Positions 12,101 to 25,700 of a DNA stretch of 64,000 bases are shown here, in pieces. The position numbers were made by a program, and so were the translations under genes. Source of the DNA: Plumapathes pennacea (taxonomy: Eukaryota; Cnidaria; Anthozoa; Antipatharia; Myriopathidae). The stretch's first letter is position 1. Each line of letters begins with the position of its first letter. The notes under the pieces were generated by a model. It saw only the letters and a list, made by a program, of their open reading frames with translations, made no database searches and was not told the DNA's origin. The stretch is from assembly GCA_964036295.1 (NCBI GenBank), contig OZ038462.1, positions 25,121,863 to 25,185,862 of the forward strand, in the 5' to 3' direction.

Positions 12101-15100
12101 TCACCTTTCATCTGATCAAGATATCAATAGCTAAGTTCTCCTTAATGTATGATATGTTAATGTACGAGTAATGTAGTGAGACTTGATAATTTAATCACCT
12201 TTCATCTGATCAAGATATCAATAGCTAAGTTCTCCTTAATGCATGATATGTTAATGTACGAGTAATGTAGTGAGATTTGATAGTTTAATCACCTTTCATC
12301 TGATCAAGATATCAATAGCTAAGTTCTCCTTAATGTATGATATGTTAATGTACGAGTAATGTAGTGAGACTTGATAGTTTAATCACCTTTCATCTGATCA
12401 AGATATCAATAGCCAAGTTCTCCTTAATGTATGATATGTTAATGTACGAGTAATGTAGTGAGATTTGATAATTTAATCACCTTTCATCTGATCAAGATAT
12501 CAATAGCTAAGTTCTCCTTAATGTATGATATGTTAATGTACGAGTAATGTAGTGAGACTTGATAGTTTAATCACTTTTCATCTGATCAAGATATCAATAG
12601 CTAAGTTCTCCTTAATGTATGATATGTTAATGTACGAGTAATGTAGTGAGATTTATAATGGTAATAGGACTGAGTGGAGTCCGATTCGGTCTGTAATCAT
12701 ACGAGTGATTACGAAATCGGACGACCGCGCTTCGCGGGAGTCTGATTTCGTAATCACGAGTATGATTACAGACCGACATCGGACGACACGAAGTCCTCTT
12801 ACCAATTAATCATAAATATTACAATTTCTGAGAATGAAATGATCATATAGCTTCAGCGTCTTCTCCTGTACTATACATAAAAACAAAGCATCAAGAAGTA
12901 CTTCATCGCCGATCTATTTTAACACGCGCGTACACACGGTTCGGCGTTTGTAAACACGCCGCTTGTTCGTAGTTATCTAGCTCTCAGTTATATCAACTTA
13001 AAATACTTGAGAGAAAGAAGAAGCTAATTTACCCAATGATTTGAGTTGAATGCGGATTTTTGAAGTAAAAGTAAAAAATGTGTAAGTTCTTTACACTCAG
13101 TAAAAATCAGTAAACCCATCACGAACTCACAAATTGAAAGACAGTTTATTTCGACTTTTCAGGTTTACATTTTTTAACACAACAGGTACTTTGAAATTCA
13201 GAATACTAGTTAATTTTTTTCACAGAAGTTTACTCCAAAGCATTCAAAGGAAATACTCGAGACTGAAAAAATCTGAATCTTAGCGGTCGGCACAGCAATT
13301 ACAAACTTACCGATTTCTTGACGGCTTAATTTTCTAGGAGCGTTTGTCCATCACAGTCCATCACAACAAAGTTAAGTTTCTTCCATGATTTTGAAATGAA
13401 TTAACGACGTTCATTGACATTGGCCGAGCCGTAAGTTTCGGAGTGTCTATAGCACAGCATGCTGGCGATGTCGTGAACTAAACAAACGCGCCCGACCGGC
13501 GAAAATTTCCTGTCTTCTTTCGTTACATAGTGACTGTTCACGTTCTTTGATTGACCACAAACTGTTCCTTGCATGTTAAGTTGTCCAAGAATTAACAAAA
13601 TTCGCCTTTCAAGAAGCCACAAACTCACACCGGCAATCGAGTTTTCCACTGAAAATCAGTGTAACGCTGATTGGTGCATTTAAATTTCACTCTTGCTTAT
13701 GATTGGTCAAGCCAACTGTCCGATTACAGAACAAAGAAGTATCCGATTACAGAACAATAGGTGTCCAATTAATGATTAATCGGGGGGGGTTTATGAACCA
13801 ATCACATTCGAGGAAATTGTAATATTTATGATTAGATAGTTTAATCACCTTTCATCTGATCAAGATATCAATAGCTAAGTTCTCCTTAATGCATGATATG
13901 TTAATGTACGAGTAATGTAGTGAGACTTGATAGTTTAATCACTTTTCATCTGATCAAGATATCAATAGCTAAGTTCTCCTTAATGCATGATATGTTAATG
14001 TACGAGTAATGTAGTGAGATTTGATAGTTTAATCACTTTTCATCTGATCAAGATATCAATAGCTAAGTTCTCCTTACTGTATGATATGTTAATGTACGAG
14101 TAATGTAGTGAGATTTGATAGTTTAATCACCTTTCATCTGATCAAGATATCAATAGCCAAGTTCTCCTTAATGCATGATATGTTAATGTACGAGTAATGT
14201 AGTGAGATTTGATAGTTTAATCACTTTTCATCTGATCAAGATATCAATAGCTAAGTTCTCCTTAATGCATGATATGTTAATGTACGAGTAATGTAGTGAG
14301 ATTTGATAGTTTAATCACCTTTCATCTGATCAAGATATCAATAGCCAAGTTCTCCTTAATGCATGATATGTTAATGTACGAGTAATGTAGTGAGATTTGA
14401 TAGTTTGATCACCTTTCATCTGATCAAGATATCAATAGCTAAGTTCTCCTTAATGTATGATATGTTAATGTACGAGTAATGTAGTGAGACTTGATAGTTT
14501 GATCACCTTTCATCTGATCAAGATATCAATAGCCAAGTTCTCCTTAATGTATGATATGTTAATGTACGAGTAATGTAGTGAGATTTGATAATTTAATCAC
14601 CTTTCATCTGATCAAGATATCAATAGCTAAGTTCTCCTTAATGTATGATATGTTAATGTACGAGTAATGTAGTGAGACTTGATAATTTAATCACCTTTCA
14701 TCTGATCAAGATATCAATAGCTAAGTTCTCCTTAATGTATGATATGTTAATGTACGAGTAATGTAGTGAGATTTGATAATTTAATCACCTTTCATCTGAT
14801 CAAGATATCAATAGCTAAGTTCTCCTTAATGTATGATATGTTAATGTACGAGTAATGTAGTGAGACTTGATAGTTTGATCACCTTTCATCTGATCAAGAT
14901 ATCAATAGCTAAGTTCTCCTTAATGTATGATATGTTAATGTACGAGTAATGTAGTGAGACTTGATAGTTTGATCACCTTTCATCTGATCAAGATATCAAT
15001 AGCTAAGTTCTCCTTAATGCATGATATGTTAATGTACGAGTAATGTAGTGAGACTTGATAGTTTAATCACCTTTCATCTGATCAAGATATCAATAGCTAA

Positions 15101-18100
15101 GTTCTCCTTAATGTATGATATGTTAATGTACGAGTAATGTAGTGAGATTTGATAATTTAATCACTTTTCATCTGATCAAGATATCAATAGCTAAGTTCTC
15201 CTTACTGTATGATATGTTAATGTACGAGTAATGTAGTGAGATTTGATAATTTAATCACCTTTCATCTGATCAAGATATCAATAGCTAAGTTCTCCTTAAT
15301 GTATGATATGTTAATGTACGAGTAATGTAGTGAGACTTGATAGTTTAATCACTTTTCATCTGATCAAGATATCAATAGCTAAGTTCTCCTTAATGCATGA
15401 TATGTTAATGTACGAGTAATGTAGTGAGATTTGATAGTTTAATCACTTTTCATCTGATCAAGATATCAATAGCTAAGTTCTCCTTAATGCATGATATGTT
15501 AATGTACGAGTAATGTAGTGAGATTTGATAGTTTAATCACTTTTCATCTGATCAAGATATCAATAGCTAAGTTCTCCTTACTGTATGATATGTTAATGTA
15601 CGAGTAATGTAGTGAGATTTGATAGTTTAATCACCTTTCATCTGATCAAGATATCAATAGCCAAGTTCTCCTTAATGTATGATATGTTAATGTACGAGTA
15701 ATGTAGTGAGATTTGATAATTTAATCACCTTTCATCTGATCAAGATATCAATAGCTAAGTTCTCCTTAATGCATGATATGTTAATGTACGAGTAATGTAA
15801 TGAGATTTGATAGTTTAATCACTTTTCATCTGATCAAGATATCAATAGCTAAGTTCTCCTTACTGTATGATATGTTAATGTACGAGTAATGTAGTGAGAC
15901 TTGATAGTTTAATCACCTTTCATCTGATCAAGATATCAATAGCTAAGTTCTCCTTACTGTATGATATATTAATGTACGAGTAATGTAGTGAGATTTGATA
16001 GTTTAATCACCTTTCATCTGATCAAGATATCAATAGCTAAGTTCTCCTTACTGTATGATATGTTAATGTACGAGTAATGTAGTGAGATTTGATAGTTTAA
16101 TCACTTTTCATCTGATCAAGATATCAATAGCTAAGTTCTCCTTAATGCATGATATGTTAATGTACGAGTAATGTAGTGAGATTTGATAGTTTAATCACTT
16201 TTCATCTGATCAAGATATCAATAGCTAAGTTCTCCTTACTGTATGATATGTTAATGTACGAGTAATGTAGTGAGATTTGATAGTTTAATCACCTTTCATC
16301 TGATCAAGATATCAATAGCCAAGTTCTCCTTAATGTATGATATGTTAATGTACGAGTAATGTAGTGAGATTTGATAATTTAATCACCTTTCATCTGATCA
16401 AGATATCAATAGCTAAGTTCTCCTTAATGCATGATATGTTAATGTACGAGTAATGTAATGAGATTTGATAGTTTAATCACTTTTCATCTGATCAAGATAT
16501 CAATAGCTAAGTTCTCCTTACTGTATGATATGTTAATGTACGAGTAATGTAGTGAGACTTGATAGTTTAATCACCTTTCATCTGATCAAGATATCAATAG
16601 CCAAGTTCTCCTTAATGCATGATATATTAATGTACGAGTAATGTAGTGAGATTTGATAGTTTAATCACCTTTCATCTGATCAAGATATCAATAGCCAAGT
16701 TCTCCTTAATGTATGATATGTTAATGTACGAGTAATGTAGTGAGATTTGATAATTTAATCACCTTTCATCTGATCAAGATATCAATAGCTAAGTTCTCCT
16801 TACTGTATGATATGTTAATGTACGAGTAATGTAGTGAGATTTGATAGTTTAATCACCTTTCATCTGATCAAGATATCAATAGCTAAGTTCTCCTTAATGT
16901 ATGATATGTTAATGTACGAGTAATGTAGTGAGATTTGATAGTTTAATCACCTTTCATCTGATCAAGATATCAATAGCCAAGTTCTCCTTAATGTATGATA
17001 TGTTAATGTACGAGTAATGTAGTGAGATTTGATAGTTTAATCACCTTTCATCTGATCAAGATATCAATAGCTAAGTTCTCCTTAATGTATGATATGTTAA
17101 TGTACGAGTAATGTAGTGAGACTTGATAATTTAATCACCTTTCATCTGATCAAGATATCAATAGCCAAGTTCTCCTTACTGTATGATATGTTAATGTACG
17201 AGTAATGTAGTGAGACTTGATAGTTTGATCACCTTTCATCTGATCAAGATATCAATAGCTAAGTTCTCCTTAATGTATGATATGTTAATGTACGAGTAAT
17301 GTAGTGAGATTTGATAGTTTAATCACCTTTCATCTGATCAAGATATCAATAGCTAAGTTCTCCTTACTGTATGATATGTTAATGTACGAGTAATGTAGTG
17401 AGACTTGATAGTTTAATCACTTTTCATCTGATCAAGATATCAATAGCCAAGTTCTCCTTAATGCATGATATGTTAATGTACGAGTAATGTAGTGAGACTT
17501 GATAGTTTGATCACCTTTCATCTGATCAAGATATCAATAGCTAAGTTCTCCTTAATGTATGATATGTTTCTGGTGAGAAACTGAAGGCGAAAATTGAACT
17601 GAACACTCTTGGGAGTGAAAGGGTCAACGCCGTAAAAGTGGTTAAGCGACAAACATTCAAGCAAACTAACCTCTTTGTTGTGTTGCAGGGCTTGACTGCG
17701 AACATACACTTGTGTGAGTGCAGTACCCAGGGCGGGAAGGACATCACTCCCGCGCTGAAGAAGCTGCACCGTCAGTGTGGCGGCATGAATGATATCCAAG
17801 ACAGACCCTGAGAAAACAGAGGATGCAAAAAGTTAAACAATTCTAAATTTACGGTTCCTGTTTAACGTTATTGAAACTAGTTAATCAACAGCAAGTTTTA
17901 CCTCCTAAACTCTGTTTGAAGGTCTCGTGAAACTTCAAAATAAATTCATGGATTTGTTCATGCCGAAGTCCTAAACCAGACAGCAGGACTTTTATATCGC
18001 GGTCGTTTCGTGCTGAGTCTTCGTCCTGTGGGGCCAACAAAACACATGAAATCAAGGAAACGTTGAGATCTAAGCAAGTACAGAAGACTGGTGCGATGTA

Positions 18101-21100
18101 AAGGCCAATTTATACTTGCGATTTCATATTACAATTAGCGGAAAATTGCTCCGTGTGAATCGCCCGGGGAGGGGGGGGGGGGGGGTCCACATAAAAAGGC
18201 ATACCAAGAATTTGAAGTTTCGATGCCTTTAATTGCTATAAACATGATATCATCAAGTACTTAATCCCTTGCTGTTGCAAAAGCACTGTCATTAAGCTTC
18301 ACACCCGACCCCTGAACGCTACCACTATACATAAAATGTCAGCGTTTGATGTTGAGCACCCTCAGTGGTACGACGAGCATCCCCGTCCTTTTTTACATGG
18401 GTTTCACTCCCCCCCCCCCCCCCCCCCCCCAGCCATAACAGGTATTCGCCGTGCCTCACCTCTCCAAGTATGTAGATCTCCACGCCTCGGTTGCGCATTG
18501 CTCGCGATATTTCGCCATACCTTGGGTCCATGGCAAAAATAAGTCTGTCGATAAACCAAACAAACACGATCAATTTTACTGAGACTATACGTAAGATCCA
18601 ACGGATGTAAGGAAAGTAAGAAATGCTTCTGTAGTAAAGTGCAGCAGCAGCAGCAAGTAACAATTCACGCATCGACAATTGAAGAATAGTTCAAGTGGAA
18701 AGTCACGGATACTTTGACGTAGATTTGATGAGTAAACTGTAGTGTTTGTAATAGTTTCTTACGAAAGAGCACCAGGTCTATAAATGATACTAACCTAAAA
18801 TTAGGGTGTGGTTTGATGGTAGGAATTTCTCCGTCAATCACGCCCCTCTCACTGACGCTGAGAACACCCCCAGGTTCCAGTAGAGCATTTAGTCTGTCCA
18901 GTACAGACGGACTACAAATCAAGAAAAGTGGGAAAATGAATCACTTAGCTCCACAGCCGACTACAGTCCGGCGTTGCTGCAAAATACAGCCAAGTGCAAA
19001 TACTTGCATATGAAAATCTGTCTAATTTGTGCTGTAATCAGTGTGTGTATACATAGAAGATATTACACGGCGGCGCGAAGATATGAATTTTATTTTCGAG
19101 TGGTAAAATATTGTTTTTACCACGAGAAAATAAAATCCATATCTTCAAGCCGCCGTGTAATTTTTTTTTTTTTTTTATATTAGGCACGAGTGTGTTTACG
19201 ATAAATTGCACAAACAACCGTGCAAAAGCGGGAAAGGATGCCAACGATATCCTCACTAGTGAGGATATGGAAAATACGCCACTCGGGTCCCGGATGTAGT
19301 TTCGTATGGATTTTACGCACGGTATATTTTCCAGTAAAACACTCGTGTCTATATAATAAGTATATTTAGTCTAAAAAGCTTGATCCATTTAAAATAGACG
19401 CAAAAGGTTGCGTTTGTTATTCCCGGCTCCAGGAACAGGAAGATTGGCCCGAACAGTTGCGCTCTTAAAGAGTTTTATTCTAGACATTCTGAATACCTGT
19501 ACCTTAACACTGAAACAGTTGCCTAGTAGTTTGTTTGCCTATTCAATTTCTATTTTGGCCCAAACGAGTGCACTCTCACTTTCATGTATTCGCGACCACA
19601 AGCCTGCTCCAGGAATGTCTAGTTAGCATGAATGTGTGACAACGCGTCTCTTTCGGAACAATAAATAAACAAATGAACACACCTGCAGAAGTTGACATTA
19701 TCAATCAGCAGCCAATGCCCAAACTTGAGTGCATTTACAAGTTGTCCGTCCACCCACTCAAACTGACCCCCGCAGTGCGCATTGCCCCCACGAAACACCA
19801 GTCTGGACTCCAGTGACGTCACCAGGGTGCTTACGTCATCTGAGTATACAGGAAGAAAAGACAAAACAGTCGACAACGGAAGACTAAATTGTTGGACAGT
19901 CTGACAATCCTACGAAGTGAAAAATGGAAACAGGAATGGGGAAAGGTGCAATTGCCAAAACATCGTTACCGATTGCTGTTCGATTTTAGAGGTCACGCCT
20001 TTTTGATTATTGTATAGAATCGTACAGGAACATCAGGTAGAACTCAGGGTGGACTCACTAAAAGCTTCCTGTGTCACGCCATATTTGACACTGATTGTCT
20101 GCATCTTCTGAAGAACACTTTCAATTGCCTTCAGTCTCTCAATTGTAACGTCGTCAGCATTTTCATTGTTATCTTCGTCCGATCCTTGTAAATGCTTTAG
20201 AAAGGTCTCCCACAGACCATATAGCACACTAGCTTCCCCACAGGCTGTTCCCTGTTGGCACACTTGATGTGAGGATACCTTGTGCAAAATATCCCTGGTT
20301 GTTGCAAGAACTAAGTCCTGAGTCAAGTTAAGCACAGTTTTCCATTGTCTGTTTAAACTCGCCTGAATGCAAAAGAGGAACAAAGATGTTATACCGTTCC
20401 TTCAATCTGTGTTGGACTTTTTAAAGTATCACCTGCTCAAAGCCGCCCAGTAGCTCCGTAGTGTCCATCGCGCTGTTCATCGCCATCACTTCGAGCTTGT
20501 TTCCGGTCAGCTGAGCTATCAGTTGAACTAAAGAAGTTTTCCCACAGGATCGAGGCCCCACCTGAAAGACACCGACACTTTCACGTGTAGCGCTTGGTAG
20601 CAAATGCGAGCTCAAAATCAAGCCTACGGGACCACAGTCAACTCCAAGAAAGGCTTTAAAGCTATTCAGGAAGGGCGTTCCTTTTCAGCCCACCCCCCAC
20701 ACCCACCCCTCCCCCTCTCACTCCTCTCGACCTTTCTTGCGCTCAAAAAGAAACGCCTCGCTAATGTCAACAGACCTTTTTCAACCATAGGTCACGCGAC
20801 CCAACGGCTTTACTCATACAAATCTTCTTAATATTTCTGAACTTAAAAAGGTTGTCAAATTTGATGTTTTGATGCTATGGACCTGAAATTTTGCAAGTCC
20901 ACATATTTGTTATGCTATTTCAAAAAAACCTAGTTAACGTTTAGGTCACGTAACCTATAGTTGAAAAAGACCTGTTGTTTATAGCAACATGTCGGAATAA
21001 TTACGCACCAGAATCGTCATCCAATTCATCTGCAGACACGTCAACAGAGACTCCATGCAGTGCAGACTGCGATGCAAAACGTGCAGGCCACGCCCTGATG

Positions 21101-22740
21101 CACGAGTCTCATCAGCTGACTGACGCCGGGGCAGCCAAGAGTGGCCCACCTAAAGTATCAAGACCAATCATGTTATTTTGACAACACACGAGGTTATTAT
21201 GCGCCATCAGTGAACAGGGCACGGACAGCTCTTGAATATGACACAACAATCGAAGTTACTAACTGCCAATGAACAGCAGGGAACGGAAAGCTGAGTGTTA
21301 AGGCCGATCTACACGGTGCGGTTTTTGCTTGCTTCTGTCGCATGCGATTTTCTTACGACACAAATCGCATCGTACTCGGTTACGTTTGTCGCGTACGACG
21401 CGACGATTATCCTAAGGTTATTATCGTATAGCAACACAAATGCCACTTGTATGTAAGAACTCTTTTAGTAGGCTGACAACTAGCCTGTGTAGCAACGGCG
21501 CAAAAGGGGAGGAGGGGGAGGGGGAGGGGCCCCACTTCCCCCACCCTCTTCCTTTTGCGCCGTTGCTACGCAGGCTAGCTGACAACAAGGTCTCTTACCT
21601 GGAGGTGTGTGGGTGTGATATGGAAGAGAGGAGTTCTGTCCAGCTGAGCCAAGCGCCCAGTACCAACTTCACCAAACACTTGCTGGTACAAGTTCAAGAC
21701 CTGATCAAGATAATGGATATAGAGATCAATTTGGCATCTACATAACTAAAGCGCATGACGGTGCGCGCACTCACCGCTGCCTTGTCGTCAGGAGCCCGCA
21801 TTCTGTCACAATAAATCAACTTCACAAACTGACTTGGGTCCCAGTGGCCTGGAGACTGAAACAAATTATCAACAATTACTCGCGAGTCAGGAACCAAACC
21901 AAAAGAGCGATGTAATGACGACATGATAACGACGTGATGATGGTATGATGACGACATGATGAGGACGCGATGACGGCATGATGACGCGGCAGTGAAACCC
22001 CACCTGATGTTTTGTTAGCAAATCACACCATCTGAAGACGTCCCTCAAATTGAACTCCCAAGGACCTCCTTTTCTACCCCAACGACTCTCAACAACAGTC
22101 TGGCGATGAAGCTGCAAAAGGAGAGAAAACACAAGAAAAGGAACATCAAATTCTGACCAATAAAGAGGCTGATAGTCGGACTTAACAACAAACTAAAACA
22201 AGCTGACGAGTAGCCAGGTTTTACCGTCATGTTGAACGTGACCATCTTCTCCAGGAGAAGTGAGTCCACGTCAGGATACATCGCTTCAGTGATAAAAAGT
22301 AAGTCATCCTTAGACAAGGGTTCCATGTACACCTACAACAAAAAAAAACAAACCAAACATCACAAATTCTTCCCGTATTTATACCATGATTGGCTTCGTC
22401 GACGAAATCAGCAGAACATAATAGCTTGACTGCTCTAAAAGCTACTCGCTCAATACAGAACCTCGCTGCTGTTACCTGTGTGAATCGGTTCAGAAATGAC
22501 TTAGGTAAGCCCTTTCTTCCACCGCCTTGGTTGAGAGGATTCTGACAAGCGAACATCGTCGTCTTCTGGTGCTGAATCTTGAAAGTCGTGCCGAGCTCTG
22601 GAATGTACACCTAAAGGAACAGATCCTGTTTAAAGCCCCGTTTAAACTATTTCGATACATACTATCCGGATACAAAGTTCCCACTTTCGATTCCGGATTC
22701 GGTTTCTCTACGGATTCATTAAAAATGATCCTCGATTCAC

Positions 22741-22771
<31 letters not shown>

Positions 22772-25700
22772 ATTGTAAACGCTTTCACAAATCCGGTAAC
22801 AAATGCCTCGAATCCGGATAAATTTGCTCTAGTGTGAACGGGGCCAAAACTTAGTACACTGCAGCAATCCTGTTAAGGTTTCATCTTTTGGGTAAATAAA
22901 GGTGTAATATACTAAACTATACAATAACGCTTATGAACCACAACAACGTCACGTTTACTTAGTGCTGTGCAGCCAGAGTAGTGCACGCTTAGAAACCAAC
23001 CTCTGCTCTGTGGTCCAAACATGCGTTCAGTCCTTCAAGGACCGACTGCGACGCTAAATTCAGCTGCAAACATAAACCATGCAAACACTGTAAACACTGT
23101 AAACACTGTAAACACGACTTTTGCACAACGTGACAGGCACTGATTCAAAACACTCCTGGGGTCTACTAACAACTGTAAAACGGCAGAGAATATATAGGAA
23201 TGAAGACAGGTTGTGCATTACAAGTACACCGACATAAATTTTGATAATATAGTGAACTCTCTCTAAGAGGACGCCTCTCTAAAGCAGACACCTCTCTAAG
23301 GTGGACAACATGCAGATTTGGTCCTTGCCGATTTTCACTTGTTTCTCTATAACTAAACTCTCTCTAAGGCTGACACCTATCTAAGGCGGACACTAAATCT
23401 AGTCCCGAGGGTGTCCGCCTTAGAGAGATTGGACTGTAATACAAAATAAAGCACTAAATATCACATCGATTTCTTTGTTCTTTTCAAAGTAAATACTATT
23501 TTTAAAGTTATAAAAATGTATAACCAAAAGATTATCCCAGTATTATAAGTCACACTCAAGTGATAAAAGAACACAAGGCAAAACTCAAGAGAGATCACCT
23601 CATCCAGCACCACCCAGTGCCCAGCTCTGAGAGCTCTCAACAATGGACCATCCCTCCAAGCAAACTGCCCCACCCTACCCCCCTCAACAGGCAGGTCAGC
23701 ACCAAACAAATCCGTCACATCCTGTGAAGAGAAGGATGACAGGTCACGTGGTCATAAGGAGAAATACACGTCACCAACGGACTGTGATATCAAGGAAAAT
23801 CGAGTCATGCCAGCCTAGTTCCTTTGCTGAAATTTATTTTAATCGACCAAGCACTGATTCGAAATCCATAGCTTTTCAGGCTTTTTTTTTTTTTTTTTTT
23901 TTATGGCAGAGAGAATTTGGGACTGTACTCACCGTTTGTTCTGATAGGTTGATTCTGACCAGTTCGTGTCCACATGCTTTAGCAATGGCGGCCACAAGGC
24001 TCGTCTTGCCGACCCCGGGAGAACCCTCCAATAAGATGGGGCGTGGCAGCTGAAGGGCCCTTAGGAGACGCAGTGCATTCTGGGATGTTGTTGGTGCTCT
24101 GAGTGCGTAACTACTGGAGAGTTTGTCCGGCATGCCCAGTGGTCCTGCAATGTACAAGAACAACAATAAATCAGTTCATCGATGAGTCAATGTAGTTTAT
24201 GTTGTACTGTGGATATCTTCCAAGCAATTGTAATTGCGGACACCTTGGGTTTGTGTAGTCACAAGTTTACCGCAGTAAACAGAGGGGGGAGGGGGTGGCA
24301 CTGGGCAGCGGCCAATGCGTGTACGTCTACATGTGTACGTCTACGAGTGCATGTAAGTGAGTGCGTGTATGTGCGTGCGTGTACGTGCATGTGTATTTGT
24401 GCGTGTGCTGGTGCACGTGTTCTATCAAAAGGGGCGGACAGAGACAGGAAAGAAAGAAAGGAAGTGTCACGAGACAATAGAAACTACAGAACTTCGCACC
24501 TCTTGGGATGTAGAAAGGCGCAATACCAAACCACTCGTTTGACATGACAAACTCTGTGTTGAAGTCAAGTCGCTGTGGTAAACTTGAGACCTGGCTTCTC
24601 AGAAAGTCCACACACAGCTGACGAGCACTACTCGGAGACGCGACACTAGCAGCTGTCAGTCCAGATCCTACGAAATGTGGATTGTTAGAAAGCATAACAT
24701 TCTAAGAACAAGCGCAGCACCGATTTGAACACAGCCAAGTAAACCATGCTATTTCTTGTTAGACTTTGGCCAAAATCCTGTAATTTGTTGGCCAAGAAGA
24801 TAAAAGAAAAAAAAGCTTTGAACAACCGAGCCCTGGTGAACAATTTCCAACTAACGAATAGTTCATGTGTATCAAACTGAGACTGTTATATTACAGCAGT
24901 CCCATTTATGAGTTTACTTTACCTAAGGCATCCAGGAATACCAAGCATGCACCATGAACATAAGCAACGCGGGCATCCAGGGGACCCCGCTGTGTGTCTC
25001 CAGACGCTTCATCACGTGACGTGGTGCAACACGTGTTCATGAAAAAAATCCACGACAACAGATCCCGGATGCTGATAGTGAACCTGCAATGGAAACAGTT
25101 TGTTCATTTTGACAAACGCTGATCGCCACTGGACTCGACATCATTTATTCTTCAATAAATATTTAATTGCCCAATACTTCGACTTTACAGGTATGCATCA
25201 CACAGAAAATAGTTCTGGTCTTTTAACCAGACTGAAAAAAAAACACACTCCCTATGATAAAGACACTGTGTTGCTGCACAAACCTTTTCCCGAAATCCGT
25301 TAAACGAAACCAGTCAATGAAGTCCATGATCAACTCGCCAAAACCTTGATTCCCTTGAAAAACAAATAAGCAATGGTACATACGTTAATTCAGACAGACG
25401 AACAAACTTTTCTTTGAAATAAACGTCAAACTAGGCAGCCATCCAAACATTGGCCAGACATCGCACCTGGCAAGGAAATCCCAGGCAAGAGATTGTGCTC
25501 AATTAACTGGATCAAGTCTTCTCTCTGATCTGTGGCTGGGCACCAAATTTCGGTGAATCTGTTCCTGAGAGCAGGCGAAAGCTGTCGAGAAATAAGTTAG
25601 AAATGAATACATTGCCAGACTTTGTTGCCCAACCACTATATTTATAGAAATACAAATGAATACAACAGACTCTAGTTGTTCGAGCACTATATTTACCTTA

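Noticed and set aside
13401..13649. 82-codon frame inside the insert in the satellite, as a transposase remnant
   Set aside because: No transposase motif is visible and it is too short; likely chance.
9337..17566. Possible CRISPR-like array
   Set aside because: The 94-bp units are contiguous with no unique spacers, in an animal gene intron. It is a satellite.
18325..18678. Minus-strand 117-codon frame
   Set aside because: Only the part within 18470-18544 is real coding sequence (midasin exon). The rest includes glycine runs from a C-homopolymer.
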